DNA of 64,000 nucleotides from Rhizobiales bacterium CCH3-A5 (GCA_001556025.1 LSIB01000006.1:103466-167465); one strand, 5' to 3'; shown: positions 45,825 to 57,042, counted from the first letter of the stretch. The notes: generated by a model not told the origin, from the sequence alone. Numbers and translations are program-made.

Positions 45825-45850
45825 ACCTCATAAGGTATATGTTATGAGGT
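45825..45850. promoter_or_regulatory. Perfect palindromic operator of the toxin-antitoxin unit
   Basis: ACCTCATAA (45825-45833), 8-nt spacer, TTATGAGGT (45842-45850), 11 nt before the toxin start. A minus-strand TTGATT about 15 nt before TATACC overlaps it, as expected for antitoxin autoregulation. Confidence 0.7.
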
Positions 45851-45856
45851 TATAAA

Positions 45857-46296
45857 TCAAGTTTCTTGAGTAGGCCGTCGCCGCATTGCGGCCCGCGCTC
45901 TACGCTCATCGCGTTGGCTGATCACGGGCCGGCGGCGACCGTCTTCCAACGGTACAGCGATGGTCGCGTGACGGGCGTACGCCTCGTCTAGCAAAGCCGC
46001 GAGGCGTGCAGTGAGTTTGGCGGCGAGTTGCGCCGACATCGCGTCGACAGACAGATACTGCTCGGGCTCGCCGAGCCGCCCGTTCACGACCTCGGTCTTG
46101 ATGCTGGTCCATCGGGCGGCGGAAGAACCTCGCCGTGGAGATCGACGGCGACGAAGGTGCGCCGATCGCCTTGCGCGAGATAGTACCCGCGGGCGGCGAG
46201 CGCTTGTGCGAAGGCAGCAGAAGAGTCCGAGATTGGCCCGCCTGCTCGACCGGCTCGGTCAATCGGGAATACCTGAGAACATCGCCAAGCTCGCAC
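45857..46296 (-). pseudogene. Relaxase/mobilization nuclease C-terminal remnant, frameshifted
   Basis: Two overlapping minus-strand frames. One reads SDSSAAFAQALAARGYYLAQ, GDRRTFVAVDLHGEV. The other continues ARWTSIKTEVVNGRLGEPEQ, YLSVDAMSAQLAAKLTARLA and ends with an Arg-rich tail. This is the MobA/VirD2-type relaxase C-terminal region (AFAQALxxRGYxLAxGDRRxFVAVD, then KxxxxRLGxPxxxxSVxxAxAQIA). The frame changes near 46110-46120. The catalytic HUH domain is missing. Remnant of a conjugative or mobilizable element. Confidence 0.7.
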
Positions 46297-46320
46297 AGGA
46301 CATGCTTTTCGGGCCTATGA

Positions 46321-47019
46321 TCAGGATGAGAATCCGAGCGAAAGACGAATGGCTTTGGCCGACTTGCTGGACAATTGGGCGATGAAGGCTTCCGCCTCGC
46401 TTCCATTGGAAGCACCCACGCAGAGAGCGGCGGAATAGAGCGTCGAGAGCGCGAGATCCTCGGGCAGCAGGCCGACCAGCTCCACGCCCGGCTGCGCGAT
46501 GATCTCGGTCGCCTGGGTGCAGCCCAGCGCGCCCGGCATGGGCGAGGCGGCGAGCGCGGCCATCGCCGTGGTGCCGTTGGGATGGGGGCAAAGCGCCGGC
46601 GCCAGGCGCTCGGCGAGGCCGAGCTTTGCCAGCATGCCGGCGAAATGGATGCCCGCGGTGGATCGCTCGAGATCGGGAACGTGAATCTCGACTGCGTCGC
46701 CAAGCGCCAGCGCCAGAGCCTGCGGCGTTGCGACCTCGGGTCTGGCGTCGCCTCGGCGGATCGCAACCGCCGTTGGCACGAGGCCTATGTCGGCGATACT
46801 GTCGGCCACGACCAGCCCGTCCTGCGCCAGCGCGTCGACCATACCGCGCGTCAGAATGACGATGTCGGTGGGGGCGCCGGCCAGGAGTTTCTCGCGCATC
46901 GCGCCGACCGCGCCGAAGTGAGCGGCCATGCTTACGCCCATGCGCGCTTCGAAGGCCGGGGCCAGCGCCTTGACGAGGCCCTCGGCCGCGCCGCCGCTCA
47001 GCAGGGAGATTGTGCTCAC
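46321..47019 (-). CDS. ModA-like substrate-binding domain protein without signal peptide
   Basis: 232 residues, starting 22 nt after the TctA-like permease stop, so last gene of the transporter operon. Type II binding fold: STISLLSGGAAEGLVKALAP, LLAGAPTDIVILTRGMVDAL, ERSTAGIHFAGMLAKLGL and GALGCTQATEII. No signal peptide is seen, so the protein may be cytoplasmic, which is odd for a binding protein. The C-terminus (LSSKSAKAIRLSLGFSS) abuts the decayed island and may be altered. Ligand unknown. Confidence 0.72.
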   Translation of the reverse strand: MSTISLLSGGAAEGLVKALAPAFEARMGVSMAAHFGAVGAMREKLLAGAPTDIVILTRGMVDALAQDGLVVADSIADIGLVPTAVAIRRGDARPEVATPQALALALGDAVEIHVPDLERSTAGIHFAGMLAKLGLAERLAPALCPHPNGTTAMAALAASPMPGALGCTQATEIIAQPGVELVGLLPEDLALSTLYSAALCVGASNGSEAEAFIAQLSSKSAKAIRLSLGFSS

Positions 47020-47041
47020 GGCTCTGTTCCTGTGTTTCCGG

Positions 47042-48535
47042 TCAGACGGTCGAAGCCGCGCGTCGGCGCAGCGCGGCGATCAGCGGCCAAACAAGGGAGG
47101 CGATGAAGAGCGCGAGCAGGATCGCCGAGATCGGCCGCTCGACGAAGATCATCGGGCTTCCCAGCGACAGCAGCAGCGACTGGCGCAGCGAGGTTTCGAG
47201 CAAGGGGGCCAGTACGAGCGCAAGCACCAGCGGTGCGCGCGGGATGTCGAGCTTCATCATCAGCCAGCCTACGACACCAAACAGCAGCGCGACCGCGACC
47301 GGGAACATGCTTTGCGTGCTGGACCAGGCGCCGAGCAGCGAGATCGCCAGAATACCGGGCGCCAGATAGCCGTAAGGCACGCGCAGCAGCGAGGCGAAGA
47401 GCGGCGCGAGCGGCAGGTTGATGACGAGCAGAACGACATTGCCGATGAACATGCTCGCCATCAGGCCCCAGACCAGATCCGGCTGCTCCATCATCAGGCC
47501 GGGGCCGGGCCGGATGCCAAACAGGATGAGCGCCGCCAGCAGTACGGCCGTGCTCGATGAGCCAGGAATGCCTAGCGCCAGCATCGGTGCGAGCGCACCC
47601 TGCGCTGCGGCGTTGTTGGCAGATTCCGCGGCCGCCACGCCGTCGATGGCGCCATGGCCGAAGCGCTCGGGCTTGGCGCTGAGCTTGCGCTCGACGACAT
47701 AGGCCATCATCGAGGCGATGGTCGGGCCTGCGCCCGGCATGGTGCCGACGACGAAGCCGACCACGGTGCCGCGCAGGATCGCGATGCGGCTATCGGCCCA
47801 TTCCTGCCCGGTCAGCCACATGTCGCGCAGGCGCGTGCGGATCGTCTGCATTCCGTCGAGCCGTTCGAGCGAGGACAGCACCTCGGCGATCCCGAAAATG
47901 CCAATCGCGACGGGTAGAAACTCGATGCCCTCGAGCAATTGCGGCTGGCCGAAGGTCAGGCGCGGCAAGCCGACGATCGGATCGACGCCGATCTGCGAGA
48001 TCATCAGGCCAAGCGTCGCCGCCAGCAGCGCCTTGACCGGCGAGACGCCGCCGAGGCTCGCCGTCGCGGTGATACCGAGCGCGGCGAGCAGGAAATACTC
48101 CGGCGACGAGAAACGCAGGGCAAACGCGCTCAACGCCGGCGCGACGAAGACGAGCGCAATGGCGGCGACGATGCCGGCGAAGAAGGAACCGATCGCAGCG
48201 ACGCTGAGCGCCGCGCCAGCACGGCCCTTGCGGGCCATCTGGTGTCCATCGATGGCCGTGAGCAGGCTAGAAGATTCGCCGGGCACATTGACGAGCACCG
48301 ATGTCAGCGTGCCGCCATACATGCCGCCATACATGATGCCGGCGAGCATGATGACGCCCGAAACGGGCTCCATCCCGTAAGTGAAGGGCAGCAGCAGCGC
48401 CATGCCGGCCGCCGGGCCGATGCCGGGCAGCGCGCCGATGACCTGACCCAGCACGACGCCTATGACCAGAAAGCCGAGATTGCGCGGCGTCGTAGCGACG
48501 GAGAAACCCTGCCAGAGCAGGTCAAGGTTTTCCAT
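47042..48535 (-). CDS. Tripartite tricarboxylate transporter large permease (TctA family)
   Basis: 497 residues from ATG 48535. About twelve membrane helices. TctA landmarks: ALPGIGPAAGMALLLPFTYG, GIMYGGMYGGTLTSVLVNVP, GESSSLLTAIDGHQMARKGR, GTMPGAGPTIASMMAYVVER and ALGIPGSSSTAVLLAALIL. Imports carboxylates with the small subunit and the periplasmic receptor encoded upstream. Confidence 0.93.
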   Translation of the reverse strand: MENLDLLWQGFSVATTPRNLGFLVIGVVLGQVIGALPGIGPAAGMALLLPFTYGMEPVSGVIMLAGIMYGGMYGGTLTSVLVNVPGESSSLLTAIDGHQMARKGRAGAALSVAAIGSFFAGIVAAIALVFVAPALSAFALRFSSPEYFLLAALGITATASLGGVSPVKALLAATLGLMISQIGVDPIVGLPRLTFGQPQLLEGIEFLPVAIGIFGIAEVLSSLERLDGMQTIRTRLRDMWLTGQEWADSRIAILRGTVVGFVVGTMPGAGPTIASMMAYVVERKLSAKPERFGHGAIDGVAAAESANNAAAQGALAPMLALGIPGSSSTAVLLAALILFGIRPGPGLMMEQPDLVWGLMASMFIGNVVLLVINLPLAPLFASLLRVPYGYLAPGILAISLLGAWSSTQSMFPVAVALLFGVVGWLMMKLDIPRAPLVLALVLAPLLETSLRQSLLLSLGSPMIFVERPISAILLALFIASLVWPLIAALRRRAASTV

Positions 48536-48560
48536 GATGGAGGGGTCCTGACGGTGGGAG

Positions 48561-49013
48561 CTAGAAGCCAAGTACGCCGCGCGGCAGAGCCAACCCGAGC
48601 CAGCGGACGAAAATCAGATAGGCAAAGGCGGTCGTGACGGCGACAGAGATCAGGCTTTGCGGCACGGGCTGTCGCAGGGCGACGATCGTCACGAAGGCCA
48701 GAACCGCGCCGACGGTCAAAATCATTCCCAGCACTGGCGAAAGCACGGGAAAGCCGACGATCGCCGCGAGCACCAGACCCAGACGCCGCGTGATGGGCGG
48801 CGGCGGCCAGTCGATCACATCGACCCGTCCGCTCGCCGCCTGGACGACGAGCAGGATCGAAAGGATGGTGCCTGCGATGGCGATCAGCGTCGGGAAAAAG
48901 GCCGGGCCGGCGGTAAAGCCGTCCCAGAAACCCATCCCCCAGGTGCCCGCGACCATCAGCGCCGAAAGGACGAGCATCGTGAGGCCCGGAGCGGCATGGG
49001 CGAAGCGGGTCAC
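48561..49013 (-). CDS. Tripartite tricarboxylate transporter small subunit (TctB family)
   Basis: 150 residues with four membrane helices, the TctB layout (MLVLSALMVAGTWGMGFW, FFPTLIAIAGTILSILLVV, GLVLAAIVGFPVLSPVLGMI, TTAFAYLIFVRWLGLALPRG). Lies between the receptor gene (37 nt upstream) and the TctA gene (25 nt downstream). Sequence conservation in this family is low, so the call rests on topology and position. Confidence 0.88.
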   Translation of the reverse strand: MTRFAHAAPGLTMLVLSALMVAGTWGMGFWDGFTAGPAFFPTLIAIAGTILSILLVVQAASGRVDVIDWPPPPITRRLGLVLAAIVGFPVLSPVLGMILTVGAVLAFVTIVALRQPVPQSLISVAVTTAFAYLIFVRWLGLALPRGVLGF

Positions 49014-49050
49014 GCGCCGCTCCTTGCGTCAGACTGCCCCGATTGCCGCC

Positions 49051-50055
49051 TCATTTGGCGAGGCCGACATCGCGCATCAGGTCGCCATAGAGCTTGGCGA
49101 GCTCGCCATGGCGCTGCTTGATGCGGTCGAGCCCGTAATACTCGCTCGACTGCATCTTGGCCTTCACCGAGTTCTTCCAGGCATCGGTGGCGACGACCTT
49201 GCGCATGACGCCATCCCACCACATCGCGACCTGCGGATCCGTGTTCGGCGGCAGCGCGATGCCCCATGACTGGCCGAAGACGATGTCGAAGCCCTGCTCC
49301 CTGGCCGTCGGCACGTCCTTGTATTCCGGCTCGGTGCGACGCGCGGAGGCGAGCACGGCCAAAGCTTTCGCCTTGCCGCTGGTAATCAGCGGAACGCCTT
49401 CCTCCAGCGTGGCGAAGACGCCCTCGACATTGCCGCCGAGAAAGGTCGAGATCGCGACCGAGCCGCCGTCGAAGGGCACATAGGTGAGTTGGACGCCGCC
49501 GGCCTTCATCAGCAGGGCCGTGGCGAGATGGTCGGTTCCGCCGGCCAGCGCCCCGGCGATGCGGATGCCGCGCGGCTTGGCTTTGGCGGCGGCCATGAAA
49601 TCACCCAGCGATGTGAAGGGCGCGTTGGGCTGCACCAGAAAGACGAGATCGGACTGGATGAAATCCGCCACCGGGACGACGCGGTCGATAATCGCCGGCG
49701 TGCCCTGCATCATCGGCGTGGTGAAGCTCGACTGGTTCAGCGTCAGCACGAGGTTTTCGTCGCCCGGGCGGCCGACGACGTAGTTGTAGCTGACGGAGCC
49801 CGCGCCGCCCGGCCGGTTCTGGATAACGATCGGCACCCTGGTGATGCCCGCCTCGCCGATGATCTTGGCGACGAACCGCATGATCACGTCGGGCGAGCCG
49901 CCGGGGCTGGCGCCGACGGAAATGTCGATGGGGCCGGACGGCTGCTTGCCCTGGGCCAGAGCCGGGCCGCTGGCTGCGATGCCCAAAGCGAACAGGGCCG
50001 CGAATCCGACCGCGCGGCGGCGCGACAGCCCGGCGTTCTGTGGAACGGTGTTCAT
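49051..50055 (-). CDS. Tripartite tricarboxylate transporter receptor (TctC/Bug family)
   Basis: 334 residues from ATG 50055, GGGGAGA upstream. A signal peptide ends near ASGPALAQG (residue 37). Bug-family motifs: ISVGASPGGSPDVIMRFVAK, VIQNRPGGAGSVSYNYV, LGDFMAAAKAKPRGIRIAGA, GGTDHLATALLMKAGGVQLT and VPFDGGSVAISTFLGGNVEG. First gene of the operon, divergent from a LysR gene. Binds a carboxylated small molecule; which one cannot be read from sequence. Confidence 0.92.
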   Translation of the reverse strand: MNTVPQNAGLSRRRAVGFAALFALGIAASGPALAQGKQPSGPIDISVGASPGGSPDVIMRFVAKIIGEAGITRVPIVIQNRPGGAGSVSYNYVVGRPGDENLVLTLNQSSFTTPMMQGTPAIIDRVVPVADFIQSDLVFLVQPNAPFTSLGDFMAAAKAKPRGIRIAGALAGGTDHLATALLMKAGGVQLTYVPFDGGSVAISTFLGGNVEGVFATLEEGVPLITSGKAKALAVLASARRTEPEYKDVPTAREQGFDIVFGQSWGIALPPNTDPQVAMWWDGVMRKVVATDAWKNSVKAKMQSSEYYGLDRIKQRHGELAKLYGDLMRDVGLAK

Positions 50056-50174
50056 GGCGACTTCTCCCCTGAGAGATTTCGTTGGGTTCGTGCCGTGCGA
50101 GCGGCAAGCATGTCTCTCTGTCGGCAAATCTGTGTCGGTCGCGGTGGTTTGACAATCACGCAATGCTGTCGTCA

Positions 50175-50195
50175 GCTTTGCGCATCCTGCAAAGC
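50175..50195. promoter_or_regulatory. Palindromic LysR-type operator
   Basis: GCTTTGC, 7 nt (GCATCCT), GCAAAGC: perfect 7-bp arms in the interval between the divergent tctC-like and LysR genes, just before the LysR start. Confidence 0.5.
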
Positions 50196-50215
50196 AAACT
50201 GTGGTGGTCGCTGCG

Positions 50216-51151
50216 ATGGGCCGGTCCAGGATCGTCGGGGCGCTGCCCCGCCTCCCGCTCGAAGTGCTCCGGCATGTCGTGCTGATTGCCGAATGCGGCT
50301 CGACCGTGGGGGCCGCGCAGATCGTCAACATGACCTCGTCCTCGCTGAGCCGAAAGATCGCGCAGCTCGAGCATGACCTCGGCGTCCCGCTATTCGAGCG
50401 GCATTCGCGCGGGATGCGCCCGACAGGCGCGGGCCAACTTGTGGCAGACGCCGCCCGTCAGATCCTTGCCCGCATGGACCGCCTCGCCAGCGACATCGGC
50501 GATGTCGACGAGATGGGCCGGGGGCTGGTCCGCATCTACGCCTCGCAAGCGCTGGTCGAGCATTTCCTGATGCCGCATGTGGCGCGGATGGCGGTTCAGT
50601 ATCCGAATGTGAAGATCGAACTTCATGTCGGGGCCGGGCGGCAGGCCGAGCGCGCGCTCATCGACGAAAGCGCCGATTTCGCGCTGATCCTGACCGTCCC
50701 GCGCCATCCCGAGATCGAGATCGTCGCCGAACGCGCCAACCGGATCGTCGCGATCGTCAGCCCGGACCATCTTCTGGCTCAGCGTGGGCAGATCTCGGTG
50801 GCCGAGGTTCTGGCGCAACCGTTTGCGGCGCTGCCGCCGAGCTATTCCAGCCGCGCGGCGTTCAACACGCTGGCTCCGGAGGCGTTGCTCGGCGTGCAGC
50901 CGCAGTTCACCGCGAATTCGATCGCGGCGCTCAAGGCCTATGCGCTCGCCGGGCTCGGCGTCGCGATCGTCCCCGAGCTGACGATCGGCGATGCGCCAGG
51001 CGAGCAGGGGCTCGCTTTGATCGAGATCATCGGCGCGGAGCGGACCGATACGCGCATGTGCCTGTGCCGACGCCAGTCACGCCTGCTGGGAAACGCGGCC
51101 CGCAGGCTGCTGAACGACTTCGTCACGGCTTTCGCGCCTCACCCGGCATGA
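50216..51151 (+). CDS. LysR-family regulator of the carboxylate transporter operon
   Basis: 311 residues from ATG 50216; a GTG at 50201 would add five residues and no clear ribosome site favours either. Winged helix (LIAECGSTVGAAQIVNMTSS, SLSRKIAQLEHDLGVPLFER), then a co-inducer domain. Its position divergent from the TTT operon, with a palindrome between, makes it the probable activator of that operon. Confidence 0.9.
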   Translation: MGRSRIVGALPRLPLEVLRHVVLIAECGSTVGAAQIVNMTSSSLSRKIAQLEHDLGVPLFERHSRGMRPTGAGQLVADAARQILARMDRLASDIGDVDEMGRGLVRIYASQALVEHFLMPHVARMAVQYPNVKIELHVGAGRQAERALIDESADFALILTVPRHPEIEIVAERANRIVAIVSPDHLLAQRGQISVAEVLAQPFAALPPSYSSRAAFNTLAPEALLGVQPQFTANSIAALKAYALAGLGVAIVPELTIGDAPGEQGLALIEIIGAERTDTRMCLCRRQSRLLGNAARRLLNDFVTAFAPHPA

Positions 51152-51175
51152 CTGATCGACGCGGAAGCCTGACAG

Positions 51176-52204
51176 CTAGACGCCCGCATACTCCCGGTAC
51201 CACGCGACGAAACGCGCGATCCCCATCTCGATCGGGGTATCGGGCCGGAAATCGACTGCCGCCATCAGGTCGGCGACGTCGGCATAGGTCGCGCGCACAT
51301 CGCCGGGTTGCATTGGCAGATGCCGCTTGATTGCGGGTCGGCCGCAGGCCTCCTCGATCACCGCGATGAAGCGGTCGAGACTGACGGGCGTGTGATTGCC
51401 GATATTGTAGATCCGCCAGGGCGCATCGGCGCTGGCTGGGTCCGGCGCGAGCCCATCCTGCGCCGGTTGCGGCCTCGGCGGCTTGCCGCAGAGGCGCACG
51501 ATCGCCTCACTGACGTCGTCGACATAGGTGAAGTCGCGACTCATCTCGTTCTCGGCATAGACGTCGATCGGCGAGCCTTCGAGGATGGCCTTGGTGAATT
51601 TAAAATAGGCCATGTCCGGCCGGCCCCAGGGGCCATAGACCGTGAAGAAGCGCAGCGCCGTAGCCGGGATACCGTAGAGATGGGCGTAGCTATGGGCCAT
51701 CAGCTCGTTGGCGCGCTTGGTCGCGGCATAAAGCGAGACCGGGTGATCGGCGGCGTCATGCTCGCTGAAGGGCACCTTGGCGTTGGCGCCGTAAACCGAG
51801 CTCGACGAGGCATAGATGAGATGCGCGACGGGGTGGGCGCGGCAGGCCTCCAGCACCGACAGGAACCCGTCGAGATTTGAATGGGCATAGGCGCGGGGAT
51901 TGTCGAGCGAGTAGCGCACGCCGGCCTGCGCGGCGAGATGGATCACGACCTCTGGTTTGAACTCGGCGAAGGCGGCGATCAGGCCGTCATGGTCGGCAAT
52001 ATCGAGCTGGGCGAAGGAGAAGCCGCCCTGCGGCAATAGCCGGTTGAGCCGCGCCTGCTTCAGCGCCGGGTCGTAATGCGGCGTCAGATTATCCACGCCA
52101 AGAACGGTGCCGCCGTAACCCAGCAGCGTCTGGGCAACATGAAAGCCGATGAACCCCGCAGCGCCGGTCAGGAGAACACGTTGTGGCAGAGGTGTCGGTC
52201 TCAC
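51176..52204 (-). CDS. NAD-dependent epimerase, UDP-glucuronate 4-epimerase-like
   Basis: 342 residues. Extended SDR: LLTGAAGFIGFHVAQTLLGY (NAD motif), VIHLAAQAGVRYSLDNPRAY, active-site Ser region YASSSSVYGANAKVPFSE, catalytic Tyr-x3-Lys in LYAATKRANE, then FFTVYGPWGRPDMAYFKFTK. The pattern fits LpsL/CapI enzymes that convert UDP-glucuronate to UDP-galacturonate. ugd at 60669 can supply UDP-glucuronate. Last gene of the minus-strand polysaccharide block. Confidence 0.87.
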   Translation of the reverse strand: MRPTPLPQRVLLTGAAGFIGFHVAQTLLGYGGTVLGVDNLTPHYDPALKQARLNRLLPQGGFSFAQLDIADHDGLIAAFAEFKPEVVIHLAAQAGVRYSLDNPRAYAHSNLDGFLSVLEACRAHPVAHLIYASSSSVYGANAKVPFSEHDAADHPVSLYAATKRANELMAHSYAHLYGIPATALRFFTVYGPWGRPDMAYFKFTKAILEGSPIDVYAENEMSRDFTYVDDVSEAIVRLCGKPPRPQPAQDGLAPDPASADAPWRIYNIGNHTPVSLDRFIAVIEEACGRPAIKRHLPMQPGDVRATYADVADLMAAVDFRPDTPIEMGIARFVAWYREYAGV

Positions 52205-52303
52205 CGGCGATGCCCGAGAGTCATCAAACGGCTTTCACGCCTTAGCAACCCTTCCAATTTCTAATCATCTCCACATACGAAAAAGCGGCCTGTCGCACGA
52301 GCG

Positions 52304-53719
52304 TCAAACTCGCGCGTAAATATCTTCATACCGAACGATGTCGTCCTCGCCCAGATAAGAGCCTGACTGCACCTCGATGATCTCGAGCGGGATCTTGCCG
52401 GGGTTGACGAGCCGGTGAACGCAGCCGAGCGGCAGGTAGATCGACTCGTTCTCTCGCAGCATGATCTCATCCTTGTCACGCGTCACGAGTGCAGTGCCCT
52501 GCACTACGACCCAGTGCTCCGCGCGGTGATGGTGGCTCTGCAGCGAGAGCTTTTGGCCGGGATCGACGAGGATGCGCTTGACCTGAAAGCGCGGACCGAG
52601 ATCCAGCGTCTGATAATAGCCCCAGGGACGGTAAACCCGCAACGAGGAGACGACGCTGCGGTGGTTGCGCGCCTTCAGCCCCTCGAAGGCCTTCTTGACC
52701 TGCTCGGCCTTGTCGCGGCGGGCGACCATCACCGCATCGTCCTCGACGATGACGACCGTATCCTCCATGCCGACCAGCACGGTCAGCGGACCATGGGTCT
52801 GGACGTAGCAGTTTTGCGAATCGAGGAGCTCGACCTCGCCGCTGCTGGCATTGCCCTTCCCGTCCTGCGGCGAGGCCTCCCAGACGCTCGACCAGTTGCC
52901 GACATCCGACCAGCCGAAGGAGGCAGGTACGACGGCGGCGAGCTTCGTCTTCTCCATCAACGCGTAATCGATCGACTTTTTCGGCGACAGAGCGAAGCCC
53001 TCGCCATTCAGTCGCACAAAGCCGAGATCTTGGTCGGCGTCCGTGATCGCGGCTTTGGCCGCATCGACCATGGCAGGCTCGAAGCCTGCGAGTTCGGTAA
53101 GGAATGCGTCAGCCCGGAATAGGAACATGCCGCTGTTCCAAAGATAGCCATCACTGATGTAGCGGGCAGCGGTCTCAGCGTCGGGCTTCTCGACGAAACG
53201 CTCGACCGCGTGGACACCCTCGCGCAACTCAGCGCCGGGATGAATGTAGCCGAAGCCCGTCGCCGGCTGGTCGGGGATCATGCCGAAGGTCACGATCCGC
53301 CCTTCGCTCGCCGCGCCGGCCCCGCGCAGCACCGCCTGCTGAAAGCTCTCGACATCCCTCACGAGATGGTCCGACGGCAGCACCATCATGGTAGCGCCGG
53401 GATGCCGCGCCTCGACGAAGGCGGCTGCTGCCGCGATGGCCGGGCCGGAATCGCGCCGCATCGGCTCCAGCAGGATATCGCCCCTGATGCCCATAGCGAG
53501 CATTTGGCTCTGCACCAGGAAGCGGAAATCCTCATGCGTGACGATCACCGGGGCTGCAAAATGCGGTCCTGACAGACGTGACAGCGTCTTCTGAAACATC
53601 GACTGCTCGCCGAGCAACGCGATGAACTGCTTGGGAAAGGATTCGCGCGAAGCCGGCCAGAGCCGTGACCCGGCGCCGCCGCAGACGATGACGGGAATGA
53701 TCGGAGCGGTCTGCGTCAT
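52304..53719 (-). CDS. manC: Mannose-1-phosphate guanylyltransferase / mannose-6-phosphate isomerase
   Basis: 471 residues from ATG 53719, the bifunctional type II length. Nucleotidyltransferase motif PVIVCGGAGSRLWPASRESF, then FVEKPDAETAARYI (sugar site). The C-terminal cupin isomerase domain has LDLGPRFQVKRILVDPGQKL and SLQSHHHRAEHWVVVQGTAL with metal-binding His residues. Produces GDP-mannose for surface polysaccharide. The frame stays open upstream inside nadE, but that is chance. Confidence 0.94.
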   Translation of the reverse strand: MTQTAPIIPVIVCGGAGSRLWPASRESFPKQFIALLGEQSMFQKTLSRLSGPHFAAPVIVTHEDFRFLVQSQMLAMGIRGDILLEPMRRDSGPAIAAAAAFVEARHPGATMMVLPSDHLVRDVESFQQAVLRGAGAASEGRIVTFGMIPDQPATGFGYIHPGAELREGVHAVERFVEKPDAETAARYISDGYLWNSGMFLFRADAFLTELAGFEPAMVDAAKAAITDADQDLGFVRLNGEGFALSPKKSIDYALMEKTKLAAVVPASFGWSDVGNWSSVWEASPQDGKGNASSGEVELLDSQNCYVQTHGPLTVLVGMEDTVVIVEDDAVMVARRDKAEQVKKAFEGLKARNHRSVVSSLRVYRPWGYYQTLDLGPRFQVKRILVDPGQKLSLQSHHHRAEHWVVVQGTALVTRDKDEIMLRENESIYLPLGCVHRLVNPGKIPLEIIEVQSGSYLGEDDIVRYEDIYARV

Positions 53720-53925
53720 GGCTGGATATCTCGTGAGGCAGGAGCGTGCCGGCTGCGGACGACAGCCCGGCTCGAACGGGAATTGGCGGCAGCTTGGAAT
53801 GCTGACGATTAATCCTGCTGTCAATTGTACGGTTCGATCGACAGGATTTGCAGCTTTGGCGGCAGTGGACGCGAGGTGGCGCGCAGAGCCGCGCGCCACA
53901 GGCAAGGTATCGCCCGGGCGTCCTG

Positions 53926-55965
<2,040 letters not shown>

Positions 55966-56132
55966 GGCAGGTCCGTTGTCGGCCGGACACTCCAGATCCG
56001 GCGCGACATCGTTACATGAGCGGGAAGGCGACGAGCAATGGCCGCCTGCGGCGATACGGATGACCGGTGGCGCGCCGTAATCCGAACCAGGCCGCCTCCC
56101 CGGGGCTCAAGGATGCGCGCGGAACGGACCGA

Positions 56133-57032
56133 TCAGCCGAGGCCGGGCGGAATCGGCCCGAGCTTTCCGCGCAAACCGCTGGACAGCGCCGCGGCGACTG
56201 TCCTCCATGTCCGTCTGCTGAATGGCTGCATTCCAAGTAGCAGTATTGCTTGCGCGACGATGCGCAGGCACGACCGGAACCGCCAGCCGGGAGGCATATG
56301 AGGCAGGCGAAGGCTCACCACCGTATTGCGAAGGTAATAGAACGAGCGTGTCAGCGATTGGCGCAGGATCTGCGGCTTGCGCCGGGCCTGCGCGGTCGCA
56401 TCACCCCAGCGATGCGGCATGGCGATCGCTTCGGCGAGATAGCACCGATATCCCGAGGCGCTGGCCCGGAAACACCATTCGACATCGATCCCGTCGATAA
56501 AGTAATCGGCCCGGAAGGGGCCGACCTGCCGCCATGCCGCAAGCGAGATCAGCGTTCCCGATGTCGGCAGGAAATCGACCAAGGTGATATCCGGCTCTGC
56601 CGCGCCGCGCCGTGCATACCAGGGTTCGAGATAGTGCTCGCCCTCCGGCGCGACGAGGCGTGGACCTAACGCTGCTGCCGATGGGGCCAGCCGGTCGAAT
56701 TGCACAACCAGAGCCTCTGCCAGCCCCGACGGCGGCACGCTGTCTTGGTCCAATAGCAAGAGAAAGGCGAAACCTTCGGTGGCGGCGGCCTCCGCGACAG
56801 CGTTCAGCGCGTGGCCGAGACCGAGATTGTCCGGTGAGCGCAACAGAACCGCATCCGACGCCGCAAGCCTTGCCTCGACCGCCGGTGCGACCGGGCCATT
56901 GAGGAAGACGAAGACCCGCAGGCCGTCATGCGCGAGCGGCGCGAGCAGCGCTTCCAACTGGCCGGCATCGGGCTTGTAGAGCACGGTCGCGGCCGCGACG
57001 CGGGGACTGCCGGCAGTGTCGGCCTTGCTCAT
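56133..57032 (-). CDS. Glycosyltransferase family 2 (rhamnosyltransferase-like)
   Basis: 299 residues. GT-A fold: VAAATVLYKPDAGQLEALLA, SPDNLGLGHALNAVAEAAAT, DxD-like LLLLDQDSVPPSG, VDFLPTSGTLISLAAWRQVG, then FRADYFIDGIDVEWCFRASA. These match the rhamnosyltransferase group of family 2. It lies 10 nt after rfbA, so dTDP-rhamnose is the likely donor. No membrane anchor is strong, though a hydrophobic patch near residues 250-265 may attach to the membrane. Confidence 0.88.
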   Translation of the reverse strand: MSKADTAGSPRVAAATVLYKPDAGQLEALLAPLAHDGLRVFVFLNGPVAPAVEARLAASDAVLLRSPDNLGLGHALNAVAEAAATEGFAFLLLLDQDSVPPSGLAEALVVQFDRLAPSAAALGPRLVAPEGEHYLEPWYARRGAAEPDITLVDFLPTSGTLISLAAWRQVGPFRADYFIDGIDVEWCFRASASGYRCYLAEAIAMPHRWGDATAQARRKPQILRQSLTRSFYYLRNTVVSLRLPHMPPGWRFRSCLRIVAQAILLLGMQPFSRRTWRTVAAALSSGLRGKLGPIPPGLG

Positions 57033-57042
57033 GGCCGCGCGA

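Noticed and set aside
45906..46766. 286-codon minus-strand frame across the island border
   Set aside because: Arg/Pro/Ser-rich out-of-frame shadow of the ModA-like gene and the relaxase remnant.
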